Source: Phallus indusiatus
Lineage: Eukaryota; Basidiomycota; Agaricomycetes; Phallales; Phallaceae
Direction of reading: 5' to 3'
NCBI GenBank assembly: GCA_027605045.1
Contig: JAQFWX010000007.1
Location: 1,240,001-1,304,000, forward strand
Length of the DNA stretch: 64,000 bases
The position numbers and the translations under genes are program-made. How positions within the stretch are numbered: the first letter of the stretch is position 1; each line of letters starts with the position of its first letter. Below are positions 25,801 through 37,715 of the stretch, piece by piece. The notes beneath the pieces were generated by a model that saw only the letters and a list, made by a program, of their open reading frames with translations, was not told the origin of the DNA and ran no database searches.

Positions 25801-28800
25801 GTTAGTTTGCAACTTGCTTCAAGGATACATACTCCGCTAGCGATTGGGAAGCTATTCAAAGTGCCGCAGCCAGCATGAATGCCACTGCCTTTTCAGCTTT
25901 CTTGACCAAAACATCGGACGGTGATCTTTCGAGGATATTCACTAGTCGGATTCTTCCTATATTTGAATCATTGAGGCATAAAAGATCACCTTCTCAGTTA
26001 GCGCGCGCATGGATAGACTTCGGCTTGTGCTTTCTGGACCTTTATCTACCCGATTTTCCTATGGATCCTTTAGCCATCGAGAAGTCTACTTTCGATTTGC
26101 TGAAAAAGAGAGAAGGAAGGAAGTCTGCGTTGTACGCATTTGCCGTGTCCGCCGCCGATTTGTTATACGGCGATAAAGTAACACCCCTTACTTCCATATT
26201 CCAGGAAGAACTGGAGACTATTCGAGACGGGCTGCGAAAACATTCTAATCCAAATTTCCGCGTGGTGGATCTCAACCGTCTTCAGCTACTCTTTGACGAG
26301 ATACGCCCATTCATGAAACAGTTTATCTTGAATGGCAAGCTGTCGAACTTGGGTATAGCCATCACTTGCTGCACGACTTCAGCTTTGTCACAGGAGATCT
26401 CCACAGTCAGCGCGAGCATAGCAGGGTTTCTACAACGACTGGATAAAAGCTACGCAGATCTACCCGATGTAGTGCATCCGATTTCATTAGCTCTCTTGTT
26501 TGTTCAATTTGGCCTTCACTTGTTTATTCCCCCATCTAATACCGACATTTCGCTAAATTCCTTGATTCCTTCTTTGATTAAATTCCCTACTATCGCTGCA
26601 GCATATGAAGCAAAGGCACTGACATCCAAGGGTTCCATTCCGGAGCAGCTGCTACGTCTTCTCGCGTCCTCTTACCAATTTATTCTGGTACACGAAGCAA
26701 CCGCTGAATTTGTCCATGTTGGTGAAACCTTTGATAAACTGGCCGCTGTTTGGCTCAAACAGAACAGCACTGAGGAACAGCAAGAAAAGGTTTCGCAATC
26801 CTTATATCGCCACAAGACTATGGAGAACGCATTGGATGATGATAGCGCCGAGTTGGAAGTTCTTTTCCCTTCATTTTCGGACGAGATTGACGTCGTCTCC
26901 GACACCAGTATAAAAGAGAAATCTACTCAAACCTCGGGTTTGTCACAGGACCTAAAACATACCATTCATACGACTCATCGGATGATTACGTGCGAAACGG
27001 TGGAAACAGCAACATTGACAAAGCTCGAGGAACAATATAAGCGAATACGTCATGACTCCTTATTCGAGACTTTGAAGACTGAAGAGCCGCTGATTGATTT
27101 GGACAAAGATACTCTGTCAATACGACTTTCGCTTATATGGAGAAATATGATGGGTCATTCACAGCAAGGTTCATCAGGCTCGTCCCATAACTTTTATCAC
27201 GATAGCAATATCTTGGAGACGAGGTCGGCTTTTCTTATTGTCCAGAACCTGCAACAGCGATTAGAAGAGCTCATACAGGAGTGGCCTGACCAAATGATAT
27301 TTCGACATATTCTCGATCGTTGTATCTCTATATTGGGATTGAAAGTGCACAGCTCCATCGCTCGTGTCCTCACAAATCTGGAACAGCTAACCTTTCAGAT
27401 AGCTGACTGGGAATCTTACGCCAATCGAGAAAACAGTCTTGCGGTTTATCAAGAAGCAATTACTGATAAAATCATCTCGTGGAGGAGGATGGAACTGGCT
27501 TCTTGGTCGAATTTGTTCGAATCTGAAATATCCAAATTTGAGCTTGATACTGCTGAGTGGTGGGTGCGCATGTATGACTTAACAATCAGAGGACCGCTGC
27601 ACGCTGAAGACCTCGACGCATATCTAACAGAAATGATCTCGGTCTTGGACGAATTCATCTCAACTAGCTCAATGGGGCATTTCGAATCCCGATTGCAACT
27701 TATTGCCTCTTTCGCTGCACATGCACAGCTACTGCTTCGTACCCAAAGATCCGGTGAATTCGAAAAACTCCTTCGTGCCAATATGGTTTTGCTTAATTTA
27801 TGCAATTATTATACTCAATTCAAGGATGTCGTCGCACGCGTTGTGAAGGAAAAGCGGGCGCCTTTGGAGAAGGAACTTCAAGATTATGTGAAGTTGGCAA
27901 GCTGGAAAGATACGAACGTTTATGCTCTACAGCAAAGTGCACAGCGTACCCATCGACAGCTATACAAATGCATTAGAAAATTCCGCGAAGTCCTGAAAGG
28001 GTCTGTGGCATCACTTTTATCCGTTGAAGAACTGCCTTCAGAATCGGTGTCTCCCGCAATTGCTGACCACGGAGTTATTTGCACTATATCGGACTCTGTG
28101 GAATTCCCTGTCACGGAAAATCGACTCACATCGGGACAGGTGCCGTCGTATCTAACGAACCTTTCCAAAACTCTTGTAAATTTCCGACAAGTTTTACAGG
28201 ACAGTGGCAGTCGATTTGTTGAATTCCTTCCCTATCATTCCATAGATGATCTTGCTGGAGAAGTTTTGACCGTCTCTACGGACCTAAAATCCGACACGGA
28301 TGCTGCAGGCTCTGATTCAAAGGCACACAAGCTCCTCTTCATGCGCAAAAGACGAGCCTGGGTCGATCTTCTCCAAGGACTAAAGCGCGCAGGATTTTCT
28401 GCTAGGATCAAATCCAACCTCCTGCAACGTCAGACGAATAGACTCTGGCTTTTGAGTCACGCATCGTCCAAATGCAAGGAGGACAGCTGTGCCAGTTCCT
28501 TGACGTCGAAAAACAGAACATACTTCGACAAACTCCTCGTTTCAATGCCAGTACTGCGCAATTCACTATCTTCTCATCACACCGATATCCCAACGGAAGG
28601 TTTTCAGCGTGCCCTCAATTTCGTTGAATCCTGTTATAGCTTCTTTTTGGCAGCGTATGCTAGGTATAGTGACATGCACTTCGCCTTGGCCGACTAATGT
28701 AACCATCACATTAGGTATTTCGCAGATAACAATCAGTGTCAGTTCTTGCGGAAGGCGGTGAATCGATTATTATCGTTATCAAAGTCCACCGGTCCGGATA

Positions 28801-31800
28801 TTTATATCGGAGACAGCAATGTTATTCGACCCTGGCATCAGTTGTGTCTTGAGCTACAGGATGCGCTAAAGGAATTGCTCATTAGTTGCAACCAATTGGC
28901 TGACTTGAAGATTTCTCCTCCATTGTCTTCCTCCGTCACCAACGCCATTTCCCAATGCATAGTTGCCTTAAAGGAAGACGCAGAGACATTGAATCGTCTA
29001 CAACAAGAAACATCGTGTCTTTGTCCCTCGTTCATGATTCCAGGTAAGAAAACGTCTCCGTTCTCAGGGGTACCCTCATTTCATGATCAATAACGGAATA
29101 ACAGGTGAAATTGCGAAATTTCGCTCAATACGCACTCGCATTACTTCTGTTTCTACATCGTTACAACAATGGCGCATAGACGAACCGAGACTACAGCATT
29201 TCTGTCGACCAATCCTTGAATGGCTTAATGAGTCCATTCCGACAGTGGAATTTCCGTTGGATTCCGAATTCGACAGCGCGATGGCTCAGGAATCAGAGAA
29301 GAAAACCATAGACTTACTGCTATTAACCGCTCAAGAAATTCGGTCGCAAGGTCTCGCGTTGAGCGAAGCTTCAGACCCAGAGGCCATCGCTCTGACTTCC
29401 GCTTCTTTATCTGCCAATCTATCTACTGCCCTCAATCTCCAACGTGTTGTTGCTCAAGTCGAGTCATTCCTTTCCGCACTCACATATACCCCTGTGAAGG
29501 ATAGGCTGATGTCAATCCGACGCGTATCGCCTTTCCTCGATACGTATTTACAGATGGCCGAATCAATGCTTGATTTACAAGCGTTTCACAGCAAAGCGTT
29601 AGGAAAGCTAACTTATATTCTGACCCGCTTGATTATTTCAATCTCTCAGAATGGCTTTTGCAAACCACCGGATGCCGACGAGCAGCAAACGACAGGCGAT
29701 GGCAACATGGAGCAGCTTGAAGATGGCACTGGGTTTGGTGAGGGGACGGGAAAAGAGGACGTCGGTAATGAAGTTAAAGACGAGAGCCAGGTTGAGGGTC
29801 TTCAAAACGAGCAGGGAGACGATAACACAGAGCAGAAACAAGACAATGACGGGATAGAGATGGATGGAGTGGATGGGGAGATGCAAGATGTAAGCGGTGA
29901 CGAGTCTGGATCTGAATCTGGGCCAGAAGAACCTCAAAGCGATATTGATGATGTCGTGGATAATTTGGACAAAGAAAGTTCGGAAAAGGTTGATGAAAAA
30001 TTGTGGGAAGGAGAGCATGAAGAAGATAAACCTCAGACTGATCAAGCGGGCAGTAAGGATAGCGAATCTATGGGCAAGGACGTTGCACCTCAAACAGATG
30101 ATACGTCTAAGAAATCCAAACAACCCGTGGAAGAAACTATCCAGGATGATGGTATGCCTGAAGAAGACAACCCTCAAAACGTTGACGATGCACCTCCGAT
30201 CGACGCTGGGAAACAATTGGAGCCATCCATTACGGAAGAGGCCGTTCTGGACTTACCTGACGATATTGATATTAATCCATCAGAAAAAGGCGATTCAACT
30301 AGTGACGTTGAAAATGGTCTTAGCGATGTTGATCAAGAAGTCGACGACATTGCTTCTCAACTTGATGCGCAATCCATTGCCGATGAAGTACCTGGTGACA
30401 TGGATAAGGCAGAGGAACTTGAAGAGCCCGACACACTTCCCCCTCAGGAGGACCAAAATGTGTCTAGTATGGAAGACATAGGAGAGGGTGGCATAGAGGA
30501 TTCTAATCGAGGTAGTCAGGGAATGGCGCCGAAGCCAAGTTTATCTGAAGATGCATCCATGGCTGATGATAAAATGGATGCAAATGATGCCACTGATACG
30601 GCTGTTGATTCGTCGAAAGACAACTTGAGCAATGGTAAAGAAGGCTGGGATAAAGGGTATGTGAACAATCTATGTCTTTGAACTGCACGATTTATCAAAA
30701 TTGGCATGTTATAGGGCTAACATGGGTGCTATCGAAGACGGAGCTATGGACATTGATCAAAACGATAACACAAACCAAGAATCAATATCAACGGGAGACG
30801 TCTCTAAACCTGTTCATAGACTCTGGGAAGAAATTAATTCAGCATCCGCGGCACAGCCATCTGTTTCTAGTTCCGAGTTACCATCTCGAGTGGAGCACTT
30901 GCCGGAAAATCTGGACGATCCCAACGAGTTACAAGCGCTGGGACCAGCGAAAGACCAGAAACCCGTGGCAAATGAAGATGTCCAGATGCCAGATGATGAA
31001 GAGATAGCGAGACAGGACGACTCGAATAACGATCATGCTCAGAAGTCTGACCCGATGACAATTCCTCCGGGGCAAAAGACGAATAGTTCAAAACCCCGTG
31101 CGGATCGGCCTTCCAGAGAAGACCAGTCTCAACAACCGAATAACGAGAATAACGTGATGTCGACTGGTGATATTACTACGGAAGCTGAGATGCTCGACAT
31201 CATGGGAGACGCGTCAATTTCCGAGGAAAACCTAGAGCAGATTGTCAAAAAATGGTATGAGATCGGTCGTCCTGAGTCGCTAGCTGGGCATGTCTGGCGT
31301 CTTTATGAATCATTAACTCGGGATTTATCTTTCACACTCTGCGAACAACTACGGCTAATCTTGGCGCCCACTCTTGCCACGAGACTTCAAGGGGACTACA
31401 AAACCGGGAAAAAGCTCAATATGAAAAAGATCATACCATATATTGCTTCTGACTATACTAAAGACAAGATCTGGCTGAGACGTACACGACCGAGTCGACG
31501 AGAATATCAAATTCTTATCGCGCTGGACGACTCACGTAGCATGGGGGAAAGTCATTCGGTTCATCTTGCATACGAGACATTAGCCCTGGTCACCAAAGCG
31601 CTCAATCGTTTAGAAGCTGGTGATGTAGCCGTTGCGAGTTTCGGGGAGAGTTTCGAGCTTGTTCATCGCTTCGAAGACGGAATGGTCGGAGAACGAGAGG
31701 GCGAAAAGCTTATGAAAAGCTTCAAATTTTCGCAGTCCAAAACCGACATTCTGGAACTCATCCAGAGCAGCGTGAATACCCTTCTGGAAGCTCGTGAGCA

Positions 31801-32179
31801 GCGTGCCATATCTTCGAGCAGTTCCGCTGGAGAACTTTGGCAGCTCGAGATCATCGTGTCAGATGGTATATGTCAGGACCACGAGCAGTTGCGCAGTGCA
31901 CTCAGAATGGCGGAAGAAAATCGTATTCTCGTTGTTTTCATCGTTATCGATTCGTTGCATGACCAGAAATCGAACAGTAATCAGCCCATACAGAACTCGA
32001 TATTGACTATGAATCAGGTCTCGTATCAGAACATCAATGGCAAAATGGAGCTTCAGTTGAACCGGTATCTTGACTCGTTCCCCTTCCAGTATTACCTGAT
32101 CCTTCGGGAAGTCGAAGCCCTTCCCGATGTTTTAGCAACCACGCTGAAACAGTTCTTCGAGAGAATATCTGAGCGTTGA
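16809..32179 (+). CDS. MDN1: Midasin, giant dynein-like AAA ATPase of 60S ribosome assembly
   Basis: Nuclear motor that strips assembly factors from pre-60S particles. Order: N-terminal domain; six AAA modules with Walker A at about 17826 (SPPSGGKGT, deviant), 18898 (GETGTGKT), 20341 (GPTSSGKT), 21205 (GETGSGKT), 22453 (GSPGVGKT) and 23372 (GAPNTGKT), with Walker B such as LLDEINLAS, VLDELNLAP, LLDEISLAD, LLDEMNLAT and a degenerate LLDNANLCS; a long linker; an Asp/Glu-rich region (about 29690-31150); and a C-terminal VWA/MIDAS domain with ALDDSRSMGES (about 31525). About 15 short introns. The first in-frame ATG is 16809; an upstream exon cannot be excluded. One apparent base is missing in the GGGG run at 22818-22821, shifting frame just after AAA5 Walker B, although homology resumes at once. 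Confidence 0.95.
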
Positions 32180-32220
32180 TTTCCCGTATCTCTTCCATGA
32201 TAGTAAAGATTTAGTTAAAA

Positions 32221-33573
32221 TTATCCGTCGCTTTCCTCATTATCATCATTCATAGAGTCGTTTACATTCTTCTTTAAAACTTCTTCCCATGTATCCGTAA
32301 ATGTAGCAATATCTTTTCCTGCACTTAAATGTAAGACGTCATAAGGTACGGCATTATGCTGATTGGCCGGAGCGTTTTTAGTCGCGTCTGGGTGATAAGG
32401 TGAATCGATGATGCGATAAACGGGACGATGCGCGCTGTCTTGCGTTGTTTCGGATATGTCGTTATAGTCACCAGTTTTCGACGGTTGTGTACCGTTCAAT
32501 ATCTCGAGAAGATCCTCATATGTGAATAAGATAGCATCAGTTTTAGGATGGTATGGGTTAAAGTCCATGAGATAGACGGAGGAAAGGGCGCGGTTGAGGT
32601 ATACGTCGAATACATCTAAAAATAAAAGCCAGATTTCTAAACTGAATGAATAGGAATAGAAAGAACTCTTACAGCTGTCACCTCCTGGAAATTTGTCACA
32701 AATCTGGTTCTTCCAGAAAGAGGTTATAATGTCTGGTATGTTTTGAAGATTAATTTCTTCATTCAACGTGGGATAGTAATTGGGATCGCGTTGGCAAATG
32801 CCTGTAATGTGCTTAGAATTGATAAGATAAAAATAAGATAGCTAACCAACCTAGAAGACTACTTTCACGGACGAAACAACGAAATTCGCGGCCGTGATCG
32901 ATATCGTACCATCTTTTAAGAATCAGTTCTAGCTCGTATGATGAGGGTGAATGTTCAGTCGGTTCCGATGATGGCACTTCGTCTTCGTCTTCACATCCTT
33001 CAAACACAAAGTTCGGATCGAGATCATGGAGTACGAAATCGGAAGACTTTAGCAGGAGATAAACGTCAGCTGGCGATGTGCATTTCAGACCTGGAAGGAC
33101 CCATGCGGTATCCTTGTAAGTAAAAATACTTCAGGCGCATATCATAGGAATGAGATAGATCTTACCTTTGGAGAAGACCAGTTGAGCTTGGGAAATACAG
33201 CACCATATGCATCTATTTGCGCACGAATCTGCTCATCTAGTTGTGGAAACAAATATGTTGGCTTCGCGCTGTCATCTTCCTCATTGATTGAAGAAGAGTC
33301 GCTGTCTGACAATGTACTTTCGGCTAGACTAAGAATGATGAGTTTAGTACTCAGTCGAATGATTAGACAAACTTAAAAACGAAACTAGTTCTCAGAGCCA
33401 TCAGGAACAAATATCCCATCGGAAATCAGGTAATCTCGAAATGTAGCATCCAGAGGTCGAATTATCATTGCTTTCAAGGCGACTTTGGAAAATACGGAGT
33501 ACCAGCATGAGAATTGGAATTGCTTGATGTACGATCTCGTGCAAACTGGATATAAATCGTCTGAGCGCGGCAT
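32221..33573 (-). CDS. CDC123: Cdc123 (D123 family) eIF2 assembly factor
   Basis: ATP-grasp-fold protein that promotes assembly of the eIF2 gamma and alpha subunits, so it controls translation initiation and cell-cycle entry. Read from the start at 33571-33573: FSCWYSVFSKVALKAMIIRP, DYLISDGIFVP, then LFPQLDEQIRAQIDAYGAVF, PKLNWSSPKDTAWV, DVYLLLKSSDFVLHDL, ELILKRWYDI, REFRCFVRESSLLG, GICQRDPNYYP, VYLMDFNP and LLFTYEDL-like segments. Four or more exons. Its stop lies only 41 bp from the MDN1 stop (convergent), and its ATG is 84 bp from that of RRF1 (divergent). No lesion seen. Confidence 0.93.
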
Positions 33574-33657
33574 GACGGTTGTTTTGATCGGTTTTGCGGA
33601 CTAGACTACATTTAGCTCCGAACCCAGAAACCTTACATAACTATCCGTTCCGAAATT

Positions 33658-34601
33658 ATGCTGGGGTCATTCCCATCACTGAGAGTGCTAAGTCGGACAT
33701 TGTCCACGAGGCCACTGTCATCTCAGCTCCAATTACCAACTCAAATCCGATTTTACGCTTCTAAAAGTAAAGGCAAATCCCCCGTTTCCGATCGTACTTC
33801 CAACGCAAAAGACTCCCATGCATCAACAACAAAAAACCTCATTCCGGCCTCCGAACGCGCATTCCTCGACGACTCCATTCAATCCGAGTATGAAAGTGTC
33901 TCATCCAAAATGGCAAGCACGGTCGAATGGATCCGTAAGGAGGTTGCTGGGATCGTTGCGAGAGGGGTCGGCCGTGTTTCAACTTCAGTCCTTGACGGAG
34001 TCAAAGTTGCTTTGTCCGACGATCAGACTCAAAAGAAAGAGGCCAGGTTGAACGAGATTGCTACTGTAGGAATAAGAGATGGGAATTGTATTATTGTTAC
34101 TTTGCACGATGATAACGTGAGTCGCTCCTTATCGCCATATCGTTCAAATCGTGTGATGCTAAGCGGTCGTGTGCAGTACTTCAAACCCACTGAAAAGGCT
34201 ATTTACGCGGCCAAAATTCCGAGCGTAACCCTCAAAAAGTCGATGCTCGTACACTCAAAATTGTGATCCCAAGGTGGTTCCCCCCAAGTCCCGTTTAAAC
34301 GTTCTCGCCTAATTTGCGTTTGCTCATTCTAGGCCGACAATAGAAGCACGAACGGAACTGCTTCAGGTGGCAGCTAAAAAGGCTGAAGAAGCACGTGTTC
34401 AGCTCAGAAAGGCCAAAGATACCGTCGTCCGTAAGTACAAATGGAGACCGAAATCCCCAGAGGCAGAACAAGTATGCAGCATGTTTGGTTGAAATTTTCT
34501 CGCCTAACTTCTCCTGTTTTCAGTTCCAAAAACTATGCGACCTTAAACTTAAGGATGTCGATAACATTCTGCAAAAGGCCAAACAGGAATTTGCCAAATA
34601 A
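33658..34601 (+). CDS. RRF1: Mitochondrial ribosome-recycling factor (apparent 1-nt frameshift)
   Basis: Releases mitochondrial ribosomes from mRNA after termination. The N-terminus (MLGSFPSLRVLSRTLSTRP, basic and Ser/Thr-rich, Tyr-Ala-Ser near residue 33) is a mitochondrial presequence. The core has STSVLDGVKVALSD, EIATVGIRDGNCIIVTLHDD, EKAIYAAKIPSV, PTIEARTELLQVAAKKAEEA and a C-terminal FQKLCDLKLKDVDNILQKAK helix. Introns lie at 34117-34176, about 34271-34332 and within 34470-34523. Homology changes frame at the CCC run 34229-34231, where one base appears missing; translated as given it stops early at 34265. Read past that point the family C-terminus is complete. Confidence 0.88.
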
Positions 34602-34721
34602 AAGCAACTCCAGATGGCACACGCTGTATTATAAACGGAAAGCTACAATCACAATAAAGATAAATCCGCATGGCAAAACCAGACGATATAAAAGCACAAT
34701 AACATCCTTCTGCATCTCATT

Positions 34722-37154
34722 TCACGCTTTGAGCTGATCAGGTCCCACAGTGTCCCGGATAGTTTGAAGCAGAATTAGTTTTTGTAAATCAGTGAAAACT
34801 TCGAAGCGCGAGTTAATCATTAACAACTAGGTCAAAAAGAGACCGGTAAGCTCACTTCGACAGTTAGTCACGGCATCTCGTAGTTCGAGTAATAGATCTA
34901 ATCCAGTTCTCGTTTTTAGTGTTTGTTCGCACGCGGTTTCGACAGCGACTGAATGAGTGAGATAACCAGATGAATTCAGGTTAATATAGGAAGGCATACC
35001 CGTCGTGACATCTTAAGTTCCGATTGTCAAACTTGGTTCTCACGAGGAAACTCGAATATCGTACCGTGGAGCATTACCCGTATCTCTTCATTCCAAAACA
35101 TTTGACTGTCCACGTCCGAAGGAAACGTCACCAGAATGTTGATCAAGGAAGAAAAGGGCAGTCTAGGGACCTTCAAAAACGGAGACTAACAGAGCATATC
35201 AACTGATCCACACTGCATGTTCTTCCCTTGGAAAGAAGACTGACGTTAGGATTGAGTATAAGCTCTCGTAAAGCATTCAACTCTTCTTTGGAAATCAACC
35301 CGTGACTTAAAGCATCCCTGACCCTCTCCGTTTCGAGTCCATCTAGGGACGGAACACCATCTCGGAACGTACCTCTCCAATGCGGATAGATCTAAAAAGA
35401 ACAGGGTTGATACAACAAAACAGCACCCTGAAAAGTCGGACACCAACCGCCATCAAGAGCTCATCCAAGCTCGCAAGCGTAACAGTAACAGCCCTAGCCC
35501 GGCGTCCCTTCCCTAGGATTGCGTTCTGAGTCGAACGAAGCGCCGTCCGAGCATCAGAAGTGGCTAGCCTAACGAATGCATGACTGAGGGTTTTGCCTTT
35601 TAGGTCGAGGAGAGTATGAACGGAGTATAGAGGCAGCTTGAAAAAATCTTTCAGAACCGAAGGGGTTACATCCTGGAATTTATGGGTATGTGGCTGTGAT
35701 GAGGAGAAGAAACACGAACCCAAGGAATGTTGTCGAGTCTTAGAACCGAAATGTCAAAGTCAGTCTTTGAATCTCTCTCTGCGATAGCTATTGGCTCTCG
35801 AATAATAGGTGCGGATGCGGCCGGTTTACGAGGTATTATCTTTGTGCTAGAAGTCAATTCGGCTAATTTGGAAACAAGTTCACAGTGGGAATTCGTTGGA
35901 GGTTTCGAATAGGGATTAGAGCGAGAACTGTCGACAGCATCACTAGAATAACTATTCTTCTCTAAACTCAGAGCGAAGTGAAAGCTCTCAACCGGCGCAT
36001 TACACTCCATGCAAGTCATATTCTTCTCGCCGACAATGTTTAGCGTACCAGTGAAACAAGACGAGCAAAGAATGTGCGAGCACGGCGCGAGAACTATCAT
36101 GCGAAATGATTCGGAAGGTTGTTTGTCGCAGACTGTGCAGCTAGATTTGAGCTCGGGAACGGTAGCATGAGACGCAGGCGGGATAGGAACACTTTGATAA
36201 GCAGGAGCAGAGGATGGAACATTACTAGATGCAGCCGAGAACGGACCCGGGGGGAATGGGCTATCGGGTGTACTGGAAAACCTCACTGGAGTTGTTAGAG
36301 GAGATAAAAGGGTTCTCTTTCGAACAGATTCCACAACGAAAGGAGAAGCAGGACTAGAATGGAGAGCTTCTAGCATTGGCTTGAAAAGGAAAAGAAATGA
36401 TTTAGTGCGATCGAAAGAATAAGACTAGAAGACGTACACTTTCGAAGGAAGGGGGCCTGAGTCTCGTAGGGGCGGTGTATGCGCCACGTGCGTAAATACT
36501 TTCGTTATTTCGCTTTGGTGGTGGTGTACTGAAGCATGCAGGTATCTTATATCGCGCAATGGGTGGTTGTTCTTTGTTCTCCTTGCCTGAGGGAAAAGAA
36601 GGTGCTGCTTCAGTAAGAGAAAGTAATACAGCTCCCGCATGGATTACGAAGGAGGTGGAGTATTGTATAACAAAAACATGTTAATAAACGGGGTATATGC
36701 GCATATACTCACTTTCTTCACTAGCGTCGACGCCGATCTTGATTCCGTTAAGCTGAGCCCGATTTCGCCAATTGTTAATTTGATCTGACAAACTCGTATG
36801 TTTCGTCTTATTAGCGTGAATCTTTAAATTGTTAGAGGTGTGAAAGGGGGCTCGATGCTGATAAGGGAAGCCTTTGGAAGCATCACTGGTAAACTTAAGA
36901 GTTTCTTGTTGTAGAGGAGATGTGAATGATGACGCGAAGGATCTTTCACTAAGTGGCGTGTAAGGAGTCCGTAGGCTTGCTGACCCGGTTAGAGTACTGC
37001 TGGGGGTGCGTGGTGATATCGGTTTGGAAGGATAAATGCATCCAACACGTTGGCCGTCGGTGTAGCGTTTAGGATGTGCAGGAAGGGAACACTGTTGAAG
37101 GTCGACTGGGGTGATACTCACGTCATGCGCCGGTAATAGGGAAGATAGAGCCAT
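34722..37154 (-). CDS. RING finger plus RRM protein of unknown function (probable frameshift near C-terminus)
   Basis: Starts at 37152-37154 (MALSSLLPAHDVSITPVDLQ). A long Ser/Pro-rich N-terminus spans two exons. A RING finger follows: CTVCDKQ, CSHILCSSC, then CMECNAP (about 35990-36150). After a Ser-rich linker comes an RNA-recognition motif, VLRLDNIPWDVTPSVLKDFF, LPLYSVHTLLDLKGKTLSHA with FVRLATSDAR (about 35545-35750), across an intron. The C-terminus (HWRGTFRDG, SPFLKVPRLPFSSLINILVT, LLLELRDAV, LQKLILLQTIRD) ends at 34722. Near 35061-35066 the frame must shift by one base to stay on the coding-like track, or a 66-nt intron with a 12-nt microexon is used. An RNA-binding E3 ligase is a plausible role, by inference only. 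Confidence 0.72.
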
Positions 37155-37715
37155 GAATTAGGAGGGCAAGAAGACGGGATTGAGAAATTTCACAACCCAA
37201 GAGCCTTTTTATACCTGGTTAATATTGTAAAACGCGTCCAGTGAGTCTCGCGCACGTGACATGCGCGTGACGGGATCGGCGATCGCGGAAATTCGAATTG
37301 ATGACATTTTCAAGGTTCATGTTGAATTCAATTCAGTTTTTTATCTTCAGCTGAGCTTGACTTGTAGGCACTACAAGCGAAAATGTCACACAGAGAGCAA
37401 ACGTATTAGTTTAAATAACTTATATTGGGGTTATGAGGATGTGCATGTCGCGGCGTGAATATCAACTATGATATGACGTGGAGAACGAAATGGCGAAAAT
37501 ATAAAGTAGAAGAGTCGTGAAATGTCGTCCATATGAAATATAGTAGTAAATCTCTTGGTACAAAGGGAAGTAGTTATACTTATACAAGGAAAAACTTGAC
37601 ATGCAATAAGAAATGTGAACGCGAACCGGAGAGTTTATTGAATACAACAGCTGACGAATAAATGCAGAATAAAGAAAAGAATCGGAGCAGAGGAATAAAA
37701 AAGAAATCAATAGTT
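37155..37715. other. Promoter of the RING/RRM gene and downstream spacer
   Basis: Contains a minus-strand TATAAAAA box at 37206-37213, 52 bp from the RING/RRM ATG, and a CACGTG E-box at 37253-37258, 99 bp from it. The remainder, up to the zinc-finger stop at 37716, is AT-rich with no gene seen. Confidence 0.55.

Noticed and set aside
29638..30216. 192-codon minus-strand hydrophobic frame
   Set aside because: It is the shadow of the Asp/Glu-rich coding region of midasin, which reads as Leu/Phe/Val-rich on the other strand.
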